A stretch of 64,000 nucleotides of DNA from Xylanibacter ruminicola Ga6B6 (GTDB lineage Bacteria > Bacteroidota > Bacteroidia > Bacteroidales > Bacteroidaceae), in contig NZ_JHXD01000008.1 of the NCBI RefSeq assembly GCF_000687715.1, forward strand, positions 1 through 64,000, written 5' to 3'. The notes below the pieces were generated by a model. It was not told the DNA's origin. It was given only the letters and a program-made list of their open reading frames with translations, and did no database searches. Shown here piece by piece: positions 22,804 to 31,360 of the stretch; the stretch's first letter is position 1; each line of letters begins with the position of its first letter. The position numbers and the translations under genes were made by a program.

Positions 22804-22834
22804 GCTCGCGCTACAGCGCTACAGTGCTACAGTT
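22804..22834 (+). repeat. Dispersed GYGCTACA-type repeat, copy 5
   Basis: Three consecutive octamers (GCGCTACA, GCGCTACA, GTGCTACA) directly after the terminator, ending GTT like the other copies. Confidence 0.85.
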
Positions 22835-22840
22835 AGAATT

Positions 22841-23293
22841 CTAGCGCTTGGCCTTGAAGAAGTTCTGCATCAGCGCACGGCAGTCGTCCTCCAGCACGCC
22901 CTGAGTTACCTGGGCCTTAGGATGGAAGGCGTTGGGCGCCAGCAGGTGGTAGCCACGCTTATCGTCGGGAGCACCATACACAATACGGGGTATCTGCGCC
23001 CAGCCAATGGCACCGGCACACATGGTGCAAGGCTCTACGGTAACATACAGCGTACAATCGGTAAGATACTTGCCACCCAGCGTGTTGGCAGCGGCAGTAA
23101 TGGCCTGCATCTCGGCATGGGCGGTAACATCGCACAGCGTTTCGGTAAGGTTGTGCGCACGCGACACTACCCTATCCTTACACACCACCACGGCACCAAT
23201 GGGTATCTCGCCCGCCTCAAGGGCCAAATGAGCCTCGTCTAACGCCATCTGCATGTAGCGTTCGTCTTTTTTTTGTTGTTCTTCGTTAATCAT
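22841..23293 (-). CDS. tadA: tRNA-specific adenosine deaminase
   Basis: 150 residues from MINEEQQKKDERYMQMAL. The zinc site is H59-A-E61 with the proton-shuttle Glu, plus P88-C-x-x-C92. IPIGAVVV and NLTETLCDVTAHAEM are TadA-typical. It deaminates A34 to inosine in tRNA-Arg(ACG). The -7 box TACCTTTG at 23298-23305 on this strand places transcription initiation at or next to the ATG, so the mRNA may be leaderless. This excludes a longer start at 23320. Confidence 0.92.
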   Translation of the reverse strand: MINEEQQKKDERYMQMALDEAHLALEAGEIPIGAVVVCKDRVVSRAHNLTETLCDVTAHAEMQAITAAANTLGGKYLTDCTLYVTVEPCTMCAGAIGWAQIPRIVYGAPDDKRGYHLLAPNAFHPKAQVTQGVLEDDCRALMQNFFKAKR

Positions 23294-23297
23294 GTTA

Positions 23298-23305
23298 CAA
23301 AGGTA
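23298..23305 (-). promoter_or_regulatory. -7 box of tadA
   Basis: TACCTTTG on the minus strand, ending 4 nt before the ATG. Confidence 0.6.
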
Positions 23306-23315
23306 AATAAAATAA

Positions 23316-23380
23316 GGCACGAATTACGCGAATTAACACGAAATAATAAAAAAATTCGTGAAATTCGTGAAATTCGTGCC
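23316..23380. repeat. Intergenic palindromic element between tadA and birA
   Basis: Bounded by GGCACGAATT and AATTCGTGCC, with CACGAATT-like repeats in both arms giving a long imperfect hairpin. The termini resemble those of the coding elements at 3789 and 5265 (GGCACGGAT / ATCCGTGCC). It sits between divergent promoters. Confidence 0.75.
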
Positions 23381-23390
23381 TAAAAATAAC

Positions 23391-23398
23391 TAACTTTG
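23391..23398 (+). promoter_or_regulatory. -7 box of birA-pyrH
   Basis: TAACTTTG, 10 nt before the ATG at 23409, so the leader is very short. Confidence 0.6.
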
Positions 23399-23408
23399 CA
23401 CTCAGAAT

Positions 23409-24128
23409 ATGATGGAATTTAAGATAGTGCACGTAGATGAGACCGATTCTACCAACCGTTGGATGAAGGAAAACGGCGAGGGTGTGATGGTGGTTGTGGC
23501 TGATTTTCAGACTGCTGGAAAGGGTTGCGGCTCCAACACATGGGAGAGCGAGCGGGGCCAGAACCTGCTATTTTCGGTACTTATCCACCCCCAGAAGGTA
23601 TCGGCACGCACACAGTTCATCATTACCCAGATGGTATCGGTAGCACTCTGCAACACGCTACAGCGCTACATACCGCAAACACCCGAAATAAAATGGCCTA
23701 ACGACATTTACGTAGGCGACAAGAAGATATGCGGCGTACTGATTGAGAACCGCCTGGAGGGGCACCGCATCAAGGACTGCGTGATAGGCATCGGACTGGA
23801 CGTGAACCAAACGGAGTTTAAGAGCGATGCACCCAATCCCGTATCAATCAAACAGCTGACGGGTCGCGACACCGATCGCGACGAGCTGTTGGCAACTTTC
23901 CTCGACGAACTGCAACGCGCCATCGACAACAAGGGCATACACCAGGCGTACATGAACCGACTGTACCGCCGCGAGGGATTGCACCCGTTCGAGGCTGCCG
24001 GCAAACGCTTTATGGCCACCGTGGTTGGCACTACCGACGACGGGCGCCTGATGCTGCAGGATGCCAACGGCATAGCACACCTGTACCGGTTTAAAGAAGT
24101 AACTTTTATAATTGAAAACGATAATTGA
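23409..24128 (+). CDS. birA: Biotin-[acetyl-CoA-carboxylase] ligase
   Basis: 239 residues, catalytic domain only, without the regulatory helix-turn-helix of E. coli BirA. DSTNRWMKE, QTAGKGCGSNTWES (a variant of the GRGRxGRxW biotinyl-AMP loop), KWPNDIYVGDKKICGVLIE and GIGLDVNQ are all present. It attaches biotin to carrier proteins through biotinyl-5'-AMP. It lies 12 nt upstream of pyrH and is probably co-transcribed with it. The loop reads GKGCGS rather than GRGRRG, a mild departure. Confidence 0.9.
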   Translation: MMEFKIVHVDETDSTNRWMKENGEGVMVVVADFQTAGKGCGSNTWESERGQNLLFSVLIHPQKVSARTQFIITQMVSVALCNTLQRYIPQTPEIKWPNDIYVGDKKICGVLIENRLEGHRIKDCVIGIGLDVNQTEFKSDAPNPVSIKQLTGRDTDRDELLATFLDELQRAIDNKGIHQAYMNRLYRREGLHPFEAAGKRFMATVVGTTDDGRLMLQDANGIAHLYRFKEVTFIIENDN

Positions 24129-24140
24129 CAATTTATAATT

Positions 24141-24851
24141 ATGGCAAGATTTAAGAGAATTCTGTTAAAGCTTTCGGGCGAGAGCCTGATGGGCAAGCAG
24201 GGCTACGGTATCGACCCTGAACGATTGAGCGACTATGCCAATCAGATTAAGGAAATAGCAGGCATGGGCGTGCAGATTGGTATCGTAATTGGTGGTGGTA
24301 ACATCTTCCGTGGACTTTCGGGTTCGCAGAAGGGTTTCGACCGCGTAAAAGGCGACCAGATGGGTATGTGCGCCACAGTGATTAACTCGCTGGCACTGAG
24401 CTCGGCTCTCGGCGCTGTAGGCGTTAAGAACAAGGTACTTACCGCTATCCGCATGGAGCCTATCGGCGAGTTCTACACCAAGTGGAAGGCCATCGAGGCT
24501 ATGGAGGCTGGCTATGTATGCATCTTCTCGGCTGGTACAGGTTCGCCCTACTTCACCACCGACACCGGCAGCAGCTTGCGCGGTATCGAGATTGAGGCCG
24601 ACGTGATGTTGAAGGGAACCCGCGTGGACGGTATCTACACTGCCGACCCCGAGAAGGATCCTACAGCCACCAAGTTCGAGGATATCACCTACAAAGAGGT
24701 GCTGGCACGCGGACTGAAGGTGATGGACCTTACAGCTATCTGCATGTGTCAGGATAATAACCTGCCCATCTACGTATTCAACATGGACGTAGTTGGCAAT
24801 CTTAAAAAGGTAATGGATGGTGAACAGATTGGTACCTTAGTGCACAACTAA
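24141..24851 (+). CDS. pyrH: UMP kinase
   Basis: 236 residues, standard length. Amino-acid-kinase fold with RILLKLSGESLMG, GIVIGGGNIFRG, FSAGTGSPYFTTDT and KMKGTR-like LKGTRVDGIYTADP. It phosphorylates UMP to UDP in the cytoplasm. It ends 4 nt from the convergent DUF4834-type gene. Confidence 0.95.
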   Translation: MARFKRILLKLSGESLMGKQGYGIDPERLSDYANQIKEIAGMGVQIGIVIGGGNIFRGLSGSQKGFDRVKGDQMGMCATVINSLALSSALGAVGVKNKVLTAIRMEPIGEFYTKWKAIEAMEAGYVCIFSAGTGSPYFTTDTGSSLRGIEIEADVMLKGTRVDGIYTADPEKDPTATKFEDITYKEVLARGLKVMDLTAICMCQDNNLPIYVFNMDVVGNLKKVMDGEQIGTLVHN

Positions 24852-24855
24852 GGTA

Positions 24856-25227
24856 CTATTTAACCTCCTCGAATTCTACGTATTCGTCGTCGCCCTTCTC
24901 AAAAATCTTCTTTTCATCGGGGCGCTCGTCTACAATAGTTACACCACCACTCGTAGTTGTTGTTCTGCGGGTGGTGTTATTATTTTGCTGGCCCGAAGCA
25001 CCTGCACGACCAGCACTCTGCGAGCCTGGCTTGCGACTGCTCTTGAAATAATCTTCACCAAAGGGGTTACGATCCTTCTGCTCGTTTCGGCGACCGCGAC
25101 GGTACACAAAATCCTCTACATCCTCGCGCATACGTTTCATGTTGCGATACAACACGTTAATAACGATGATAGCGATAATAGCCACGGCAATAAAGCCGAA
25201 CACGATAAAGGCCACAAAAGTCTTCAT
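24856..25227 (-). CDS. DUF4834-type small membrane protein
   Basis: About 123 residues from MKTFVAFIVFGF (an upstream ATG at 25236 would add three residues). One N-terminal membrane helix, then a basic stretch (RRGRRNEQKDRNPFGEDYF), a Ser/Gly/Asn/Thr-rich linker and an acidic tail (GVTIVDERPDEKKIF). This matches a Bacteroidetes family of unknown function. It follows pssA by 15 nt and likely shares the psd-pssA transcript. Confidence 0.75.
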   Translation of the reverse strand: MKTFVAFIVFGFIAVAIIAIIVINVLYRNMKRMREDVEDFVYRRGRRNEQKDRNPFGEDYFKSSRKPGSQSAGRAGASGQQNNNTTRRTTTTSGGVTIVDERPDEKKIFEKGDDEYVEFEEVK

Positions 25228-25242
25228 TAAGACCATTCTTTT

Positions 25243-25932
25243 TTACTTTTTAGTTAAAACTGCAATCTTAGACAGCACGATGTACCACACAATGATAAAT
25301 GCAATGCCGCTAAAAACTCCAAACAGGAGCAACAGAGGAATACATGATATTACGAATATATACTTAATCTCGTTACCTTTCCATCCCCAGTGCTTGAACT
25401 TGAGGGCAAACATAGGTATCTCGGAAATCAGCAAGTAGCTGGCATAGAATACCGTCAAAAGGATAACCCACCATAGGTTGGCAGCCACGAAAGCCCCACT
25501 CTCCACAAGTCCGCAAACCAGCGATCCCCAAAACAGGGCGTTGGCAGGTGTGGGCAGGCCAATGAAGCCTAAGGCCTGACGCTCATCGAGATTGAACTTA
25601 GCCAAGCGCAAAGCTGAGAAAGCAGCCATTACAAAGGCCAAGTAAGGTATGTAGGGATGAGGAATATCGAAGGTGGTGAGATAGCTGAACACGATGGCTG
25701 ATGGAGCGAAACCAAAGGTGATATCGTCGGCCAGCGAATCGAGTTCCTTACCGATGGGCGATGAAACACCCAGCAAGCGGGCACTCATGCCATCAAAGAA
25801 ATCGAATACGGCTCCGATGACGATGAACAGCAGCGCCATCTGGAATTCGCTCTGAAAAGCGAAATAGGTTGCGATGCAACCCGAAATAAGGTTGCAGCAG
25901 GTTATCGTGTTAGGAATATGCTTTTTAATCAT
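25243..25932 (-). CDS. pssA: CDP-diacylglycerol-serine O-phosphatidyltransferase
   Basis: 229 residues from MIKKHIPNTITCCN. Multi-span membrane enzyme with the CDP-alcohol phosphotransferase motif spread over FDFFDGMSARLLGVSSPIGKELDSLAD (quoted for orientation: DG..AR....G..D). It makes phosphatidylserine, which the Psd encoded directly upstream decarboxylates to phosphatidylethanolamine. The ATG at 25932 is preferred; the longer start would run into a GAACATT triplicate in the 27-nt gap behind psd. Confidence 0.9.
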   Translation of the reverse strand: MIKKHIPNTITCCNLISGCIATYFAFQSEFQMALLFIVIGAVFDFFDGMSARLLGVSSPIGKELDSLADDITFGFAPSAIVFSYLTTFDIPHPYIPYLAFVMAAFSALRLAKFNLDERQALGFIGLPTPANALFWGSLVCGLVESGAFVAANLWWVILLTVFYASYLLISEIPMFALKFKHWGWKGNEIKYIFVISCIPLLLLFGVFSGIAFIIVWYIVLSKIAVLTKK

Positions 25933-25959
25933 TGAACATTGAACATTGAACATTCAACA

Positions 25960-26649
25960 TTACGCCAACTTGGCGATAACAGTCTGATCGCCGGTGGTTG
26001 GCTGGTTCATTGTAACAGTAGCCTTGGCAGTAAGTGGCAGGTACACATCTACGCGCGAACCTAACTTAATAAAGCCCAGGTGCTCGTCGATGTAGCACTC
26101 CTCGCCATCCTTGGCGTAGGTAACGATACGGCGAGCCATTGCACCAGCAATCTGGCGCACCAGAATATCCTGACCGTCGGCAGTGGTAATCATAATGTCG
26201 GCATGCTCGTTCTCCTCGCTGGCCTTGGGCAGCCAAGCCTTGTGGTAGTTGCCGTTAAAGTGCTTCACAAACTTTACCTTACCATCAACCGGATACCAGT
26301 TGGCATGCACGTTAAGCGGACTCATAAAAATAGAAATCATCAGTCGCTTATCGTGAAAATAGGTATTCTCTTCAGCCTCCTCAACTACTACGATCTTTCC
26401 GTCGGCAGGAGCCACAACCATCTTATCGGTATCGCCATTAAAATAGCGGATAGGGCAACGATAAAAGTTAAGTGCGATAAACCATGCAGTAACAAACACT
26501 GCCACAAAAATCCAGAACGGAATGGTTGTTTCCAGTCCGTACCACAGTAATGAGCCTATGCCGACAATAGCCAAGGCACTGAGCGTCAACTCGTTAGTAC
26601 CCTCGCGATGTATTCTAATCTTCTTGAGTTTCTTGATTCTTTCTCCCAT
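25960..26649 (-). CDS. psd: Phosphatidylserine decarboxylase proenzyme
   Basis: 229 residues, the short (type II) form. Two N-terminal hydrophobic segments, then [31 protein letters not shown] and the self-cleavage site LGSR (in [13 protein letters not shown]), whose Ser becomes the pyruvoyl group. It forms phosphatidylethanolamine in the inner membrane. First gene of psd-pssA-DUF4834, with -7 box TACCTTTG at 26681-26688 (minus). Confidence 0.93.
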   Translation of the reverse strand: MGERIKKLKKIRIHREGTNELTLSALAIVGIGSLLWYGLETTIPFWIFVAVFVTAWFIALNFYRCPIRYFNGDTDKMVVAPADGKIVVVEEAEENTYFHDKRLMISIFMSPLNVHANWYPVDGKVKFVKHFNGNYHKAWLPKASEENEHADIMITTADGQDILVRQIAGAMARRIVTYAKDGEECYIDEHLGFIKLGSRVDVYLPLTAKATVTMNQPTTGDQTVIAKLA

Positions 26650-26680
26650 CAGTTACTTTCGATTGTTTCAATTCTGGGTG

Positions 26681-26688
26681 CAAAGGTA
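26681..26688 (-). promoter_or_regulatory. -7 box of psd operon
   Basis: TACCTTTG on the minus strand, 31 nt before the psd ATG. Confidence 0.6.
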
Positions 26689-26752
26689 CATCTTTTATGC
26701 GAGAATTACAAACTTTTCACGTTTTTCTTTTGGTAATCTCGAAAAATCGGCG

Positions 26753-26760
26753 TAACTTTG
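26753..26760 (+). promoter_or_regulatory. -7 box of dnaE
   Basis: TAACTTTG, 32 nt before the ATG at 26793. Confidence 0.6.
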
Positions 26761-26792
26761 GGCCACAAAAATAAGCATTTCAAGAGAAAACG

Positions 26793-29700
26793 ATGGAAGA
26801 TTTCGTACATCTGCACGTACATACATATTACTCGATACTCGACGGACAGTCGAGCATCAAAAAGCTTGTAGACAAAGCGATCGGCGATGGCATGAAGGGT
26901 ATGGCTATTACCGACCACGGCGACATGTTCGGTATTAAGGAATTTCACGACATATGCAACGGTGTAAACAAACAGCGCAAAAAAGACGGACTTGAACCAT
27001 TTAAGCCCATTTTTGGTTGCGAGATGTATGTGGCACGCCGAGGCGACATGATGCTGAAAGAAGGCAAGGAAGACCTGGGTGGATACCACCTGATTGTACT
27101 GGCCAAGAACGAGCACGGCTACAAGAACCTGATTAAGCTGGTAAGTAACTCGTGGGTGGATGGTTTCTACAACCGTCCGCGTACCGACCACAAGCAGCTG
27201 GAGAAGTATCACGAGGACCTGATTGTGTGCTCGGCCTGTATCGCCGGCGAAGTGCCTGCCAAAATCCTGAAAGGCGACATCGAGGGTGCCCGCAAGGCTA
27301 TAGAATGGCACAAAAACCTATGGGGCGACGACTACTATCTGGAGCTGCAGCGCCACGAGGTGACCGACCCAACGATACGTGCCAACCGCGAAACCTTCCC
27401 CCTGCAGCAGCAGGCCAACAAGGTGCTGATTGAGCTGGCCAAGGAGTACGGCGTAAAACTGGTGTGCACCAACGATAGCCACTTTGTGGACAAGGAGAAC
27501 GCCGAGGCCCACGACCACCTGCTGTGTCTGGCCACGGGTAAGGACTTGGACGACCCCACCCGTATGCTGTACTCGAAGCAGGAGTGGTTCAAGACCCAGC
27601 AGGAGATGAACGACATCTTCAGCGATGTGCCCGAGGCACTGGCCAACACCGTTGAGATATTAAATAAGGTGGAGACCTACAGCTTGGATGCCGACCCGAT
27701 TATGCCCTTCTTCCCTATCCCAGAGAGTTTCGGTACCGAGGAGGAATGGCGACAGAAGTTTACCGAGCAGCAGTTGTTTGAGGAGTTTACCACCGACGAG
27801 AACGGAGAGAACCCGCTCGACCCAGAAGCTGCCGAGAAGAAAATCAAGAAACTGGGCGGCTACGACAAGATATACCGTATTAAGTTCGAGGCCGACTACC
27901 TAGCCAAACTGGCCTACGAAGGAGCCGAGAAACGCTACGGCAACCCCATACCAAAGGATGTTGAGGAGCGCGTAAAATTCGAGCTGCACATTATGAAAAC
28001 GATGGGTTTCCCTGGCTACTTCCTCATTGTGCAGGACTTTATTAACTCGGCCCGCGACGAGCTGGGCGTAATGGTAGGTCCCGGTCGTGGATCGGCTGCC
28101 GGTAGTGTGGTGGCCTACTGCTTGGGTATCACCAAGATCGACCCACTGAAGTACGATCTGCTGTTTGAGCGTTTCCTGAACCCCGATCGTATCTCGCTGC
28201 CTGATATCGATACCGACTTCGATGATGACGGTCGAGGCAAGGTGCTGAAATGGGTAATGGATAAGTACGGCCACGAGAACTGTGCGCACATCATCACCTA
28301 CGCATCAATGGCTACCAAGAACTCTATCAAGGACGTAGCCCGTGTAGAGAATGTGCCGTTGTCCATATCAAACGCCCTATGTAAGGCCATCCCCGACCGA
28401 CTACCCGAAGTAGATGGCAAAACGCCAAAGATGAACCTGACGAATGCCATCAAGGCTGTGCCCGAGCTGCAGGAGGCTGAAGCATCTACCGACCCGCACA
28501 TTGCCAACACCATGAAGTATGCCAAGATGCTGGAAGGCACCGTGCGCGGTACTGGTATCCATGCCTGCGGATTCATCATCTGTCGCGACCCGATTTCAGA
28601 CCACGTACCCGTATCAACGGCTGATGACCCCGATTTTAAGGGCACCAAGACCAACTGCACCCAGTACGACGGACACGTGATTGAATCGACGGGACTGATC
28701 AAGATGGACTTCCTTGGCCTGAAAACCCTGTCGGAGTTGAAGGAGGCCTGCGCTAACATCAAGCGAACACGCGGCATCGAGGTGGATCTCGACACCATCC
28801 CCATCGACGACCCCAAGACATACGAACTTTATCAGCAAGGTCGCACCATCGGTACGTTCCAGTTCGAGTCGCAAGGTATGCAGAAATACCTGCGCGAGCT
28901 GCACCCCACGGTGTTCGAAGACCTGATTGCCATGAACGCCCTGTACCGCCCAGGACCTATGGACTACATCCCCTCGTTCATCGCCCGTAAGAACGGACGC
29001 GAGGAAATCAAGTACGATATCGACTGCATGGAGAAGTACCTGAAGGATACCTATGGTATTACGGTGTATCAGGAGCAGGTGATGCTGCTGAGCCGACAGC
29101 TGGCCGACTTTACCCGAGGCGAGAGCGATGCTCTGCGTAAGGCCATGGGTAAGAAGAAAAAGGACATCGTTGACGCCATGAAGCCTAAGTTTATCGATGG
29201 CGGAAAGCGCAACGGACACGACCCGAAGATTCTGGAGAAGATCTGGGCCGACTGGGAGAAGTTCGCATCGTATGCGTTCAACAAATCGCACGCTGCCTGC
29301 TACTCGTGGGTAGCCTACCAGACGGCATACCTGAAGGCCAACTACCCTGCCGAATACATGGCTGCCATCATGAGCCGCCGCCGCGACCAGATTACCGAAA
29401 TTACCAAGCTGATGGACGAGTGCAAGCAGATGGGTATAGCCACGCTGGGACCTGATGTGAACGAGTCGTACGAGAAGTTTGGTGTGAACCATCATGGTGA
29501 AATCCGTTTCGGTCTGGGTGCCATCAAGGGTATGGGCGATTCGGCTGCCCTCTCAATTATCGACGAGCGCGAGAAGAACGGTCCGTACAAGGACATCTAC
29601 GACTTTGCTCAGCGCGTAAACTTCTCGGCTGTTAACCGTAAGGCCTTCGAATCACTGGCTCTGAGCGGTGGTTTCGACAGCTTCGGCATCCGTCGCGAGG

Positions 29701-30524
29701 ATTACTTTGCCAAGAACCCCAAGGGCGAAACGTTCATTGAGATGCTGTGCCGCTACGGACAGCTGTACCAGCAGGAGCAGGCCGAAATGAAGAACTCGCT
29801 GTTCGGCATGTTTGGCGAGGGTGTGGAGATAGCTCAGCCTCAGCCACCCAAGAACGATATCCGCTGGAGCGACATCGAACGACTGAACAAGGAGCGCGAG
29901 TTGGTAGGTATCTATCTGTCGGCCCATCCGCTCGACGAATATAAGATTATTCTCGACAACCTGTGCAACACCAAATGTACAGAATTGGCAGACATCGCCA
30001 AATTGGCAGACCGCGAGGATGTGATACTGGGCGGCATTGTTACAGCCCAGAAAACAGGCTTTACCAAAACGGGCAAACCCTACGGCGTGGTTACAATCGA
30101 GGACTTCGACGGTTCGGGCGAGATATTCATGATGGGCGAGGAATGGGGCCAGCGCGCAGGTATGTTCTCAATCGGTGCTTCGGTGTATGTAACGGGTAAG
30201 GTTAAGAGCCGATTTATGTACAACGACAATGGCCCAAAAGACCTGAAAATAGGCGGTGTAGAGTTCCTGCAAACCATTAAGGAGCGCGCCATCGACCGCA
30301 TTACCATCTCGCTGATGACCGACCAGGTAAACGACGAGCTGGTGAACGACCTGACGGAGCTGATAAACGAGAACCCAGGTAAGACCAAACTGTTCTTCCA
30401 GTTGCGCGACTCGAGTGGTAAGCATCACGTGCTGCTGCGTAGCAAACGCGAGGGTATCGACGTGAAGAATAAGCTCATCGATTACATTAACACTCACGAC
30501 GGTTTGGCATACAGTATTAATTAA
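26793..30524 (+). CDS. dnaE: DNA polymerase III alpha subunit
   Basis: 1243 residues, usual for Bacteroidetes DnaE. The N-terminal PHP domain (FVHLHVHTYYSILDG, AITDHGDMFG) is followed by the palm with catalytic LPDIDTDFDDDGR (about 469-481), GPGRGSAAGSVVAYCLG, FQFESQGMQKYLREL, helix-hairpin-helix region, and a C-terminal OB fold (GGIVTAQKTGFTKTGKPYGVVTIED in part). It is the replicative polymerase catalytic subunit. Followed by trxA after 64 nt. No anomaly seen. Confidence 0.96.
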   Translation: MEDFVHLHVHTYYSILDGQSSIKKLVDKAIGDGMKGMAITDHGDMFGIKEFHDICNGVNKQRKKDGLEPFKPIFGCEMYVARRGDMMLKEGKEDLGGYHLIVLAKNEHGYKNLIKLVSNSWVDGFYNRPRTDHKQLEKYHEDLIVCSACIAGEVPAKILKGDIEGARKAIEWHKNLWGDDYYLELQRHEVTDPTIRANRETFPLQQQANKVLIELAKEYGVKLVCTNDSHFVDKENAEAHDHLLCLATGKDLDDPTRMLYSKQEWFKTQQEMNDIFSDVPEALANTVEILNKVETYSLDADPIMPFFPIPESFGTEEEWRQKFTEQQLFEEFTTDENGENPLDPEAAEKKIKKLGGYDKIYRIKFEADYLAKLAYEGAEKRYGNPIPKDVEERVKFELHIMKTMGFPGYFLIVQDFINSARDELGVMVGPGRGSAAGSVVAYCLGITKIDPLKYDLLFERFLNPDRISLPDIDTDFDDDGRGKVLKWVMDKYGHENCAHIITYASMATKNSIKDVARVENVPLSISNALCKAIPDRLPEVDGKTPKMNLTNAIKAVPELQEAEASTDPHIANTMKYAKMLEGTVRGTGIHACGFIICRDPISDHVPVSTADDPDFKGTKTNCTQYDGHVIESTGLIKMDFLGLKTLSELKEACANIKRTRGIEVDLDTIPIDDPKTYELYQQGRTIGTFQFESQGMQKYLRELHPTVFEDLIAMNALYRPGPMDYIPSFIARKNGREEIKYDIDCMEKYLKDTYGITVYQEQVMLLSRQLADFTRGESDALRKAMGKKKKDIVDAMKPKFIDGGKRNGHDPKILEKIWADWEKFASYAFNKSHAACYSWVAYQTAYLKANYPAEYMAAIMSRRRDQITEITKLMDECKQMGIATLGPDVNESYEKFGVNHHGEIRFGLGAIKGMGDSAALSIIDEREKNGPYKDIYDFAQRVNFSAVNRKAFESLALSGGFDSFGIRREDYFAKNPKGETFIEMLCRYGQLYQQEQAEMKNSLFGMFGEGVEIAQPQPPKNDIRWSDIERLNKERELVGIYLSAHPLDEYKIILDNLCNTKCTELADIAKLADREDVILGGIVTAQKTGFTKTGKPYGVVTIEDFDGSGEIFMMGEEWGQRAGMFSIGASVYVTGKVKSRFMYNDNGPKDLKIGGVEFLQTIKERAIDRITISLMTDQVNDELVNDLTELINENPGKTKLFFQLRDSSGKHHVLLRSKREGIDVKNKLIDYINTHDGLAYSIN

Positions 30525-30588
30525 TGGCACGCAATTTGCTGGTAACGAGATAGTTCACATAGTATTCACATAATTAAACAAGATTAAG

Positions 30589-30903
30589 ATGGAAGTAACA
30601 ATCACAAAAGAAAACTTTGCAGAGTTGAAGGCCGGTAACCTGCCTTTGGTAGTTGATTTCTGGGCTACTTGGTGTGGTCCCTGCCGTATGGTGGCTCCCA
30701 TTATCGAAGAGTTGGCCGCTAAGTACGACGGTAAGATCGTGGTTGGCAAGTGCGACGTTGAGGACAACGAAGACCTCGCCGCCGAGTTTGGAATCCGAAA
30801 CATTCCTACCATTCTGTTCTTCAAGAATGGTGAGGTTGTAGATAAACTGATTGGTGCCCAGTCGAAGGGTAAGTTCGAAGAGAAGTTCGAAGCTTTGCTG
30901 TAA
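30589..30903 (+). CDS. trxA: Thioredoxin
   Basis: 104 residues, one thioredoxin fold with W28-C-G-P-C32 and the cis-Pro loop NIPTILFF. A cytoplasmic disulfide reductase; no signal peptide. It may be expressed from the dnaE transcript or its own promoter, as no clear -7 box is seen. Terminated by the hairpin at 30937. Confidence 0.95.
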   Translation: MEVTITKENFAELKAGNLPLVVDFWATWCGPCRMVAPIIEELAAKYDGKIVVGKCDVEDNEDLAAEFGIRNIPTILFFKNGEVVDKLIGAQSKGKFEEKFEALL

Positions 30904-30932
30904 CTCCGACCAGCACCAAACATATCACTTAA

Positions 30933-31346
30933 TTAGCCGACGGTAACCACACGGTTGCCGTCGGTTTTTTCTTCGATAGTAACCTTAACGGCATCCTCGG
31001 GCAGCACCTCCTCAATCAGCTCGGGCCACTCTATCAAGCACAGGCATCCACTATAGAAATAATCCTCGTAGCCCATATCGTAAACCTCCTCCAGCTTCTT
31101 AATGCGGTAGAAATCAAAGTGATAGATACTCTCACCCTCGCCCGATGTGTACTCGTTGATGATGGCGAAGGTGGGCGATGTAATCACATCATCTACACCC
31201 AAAGCCTCGCAAATGGCCTTGATAAACGTGGTTTTTCCGGCACCCATCTTGCCATAAAAGGCAAACACACGACGGTCGCCCATCTGGGCGATAAACTCTC
31301 GGGCGGCATTCCCGATCTGCTCTAAACTATTAATCTTAATCTCCAT
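30933..31346 (-). CDS. tsaE: tRNA threonylcarbamoyladenosine biosynthesis ATPase
   Basis: 137 residues with Walker [10 protein letters not shown] (32-40), [11 protein letters not shown] (switch-like, family-specific), YHFDFYR and LCLIEWPE. TsaE assists the TsaBD complex in making t6A37 in ANN-decoding tRNAs. It is the last gene of the operon aroA-small gene-porW-porX-tsaE (14 nt after porX). Confidence 0.93.
   Translation of the reverse strand: MEIKINSLEQIGNAAREFIAQMGDRRVFAFYGKMGAGKTTFIKAICEALGVDDVITSPTFAIINEYTSGEGESIYHFDFYRIKKLEEVYDMGYEDYFYSGCLCLIEWPELIEEVLPEDAVKVTIEEKTDGNRVVTVG
30937..30970 (+). terminator. Terminator after trxA, overlapping the tsaE 3' end
   Basis: CCGACGGTAACC / GGTTGCCGTCGG, 12 bp with one wobble, tetraloop ACAC, then six T. 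The last codons of tsaE (opposite strand) are part of the stem. Confidence 0.88.
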
Positions 31347-31360
31347 AATATATCTGTTTT

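Noticed and set aside
22802..23242. Plus-strand ORF of 146 codons
   Set aside because: Antisense to tadA and beginning inside the dispersed repeat.
28614..29495. Minus-strand ORF of 293 codons
   Set aside because: Lies wholly inside dnaE in an antisense frame; composition is that of a shadow and no motif is present.
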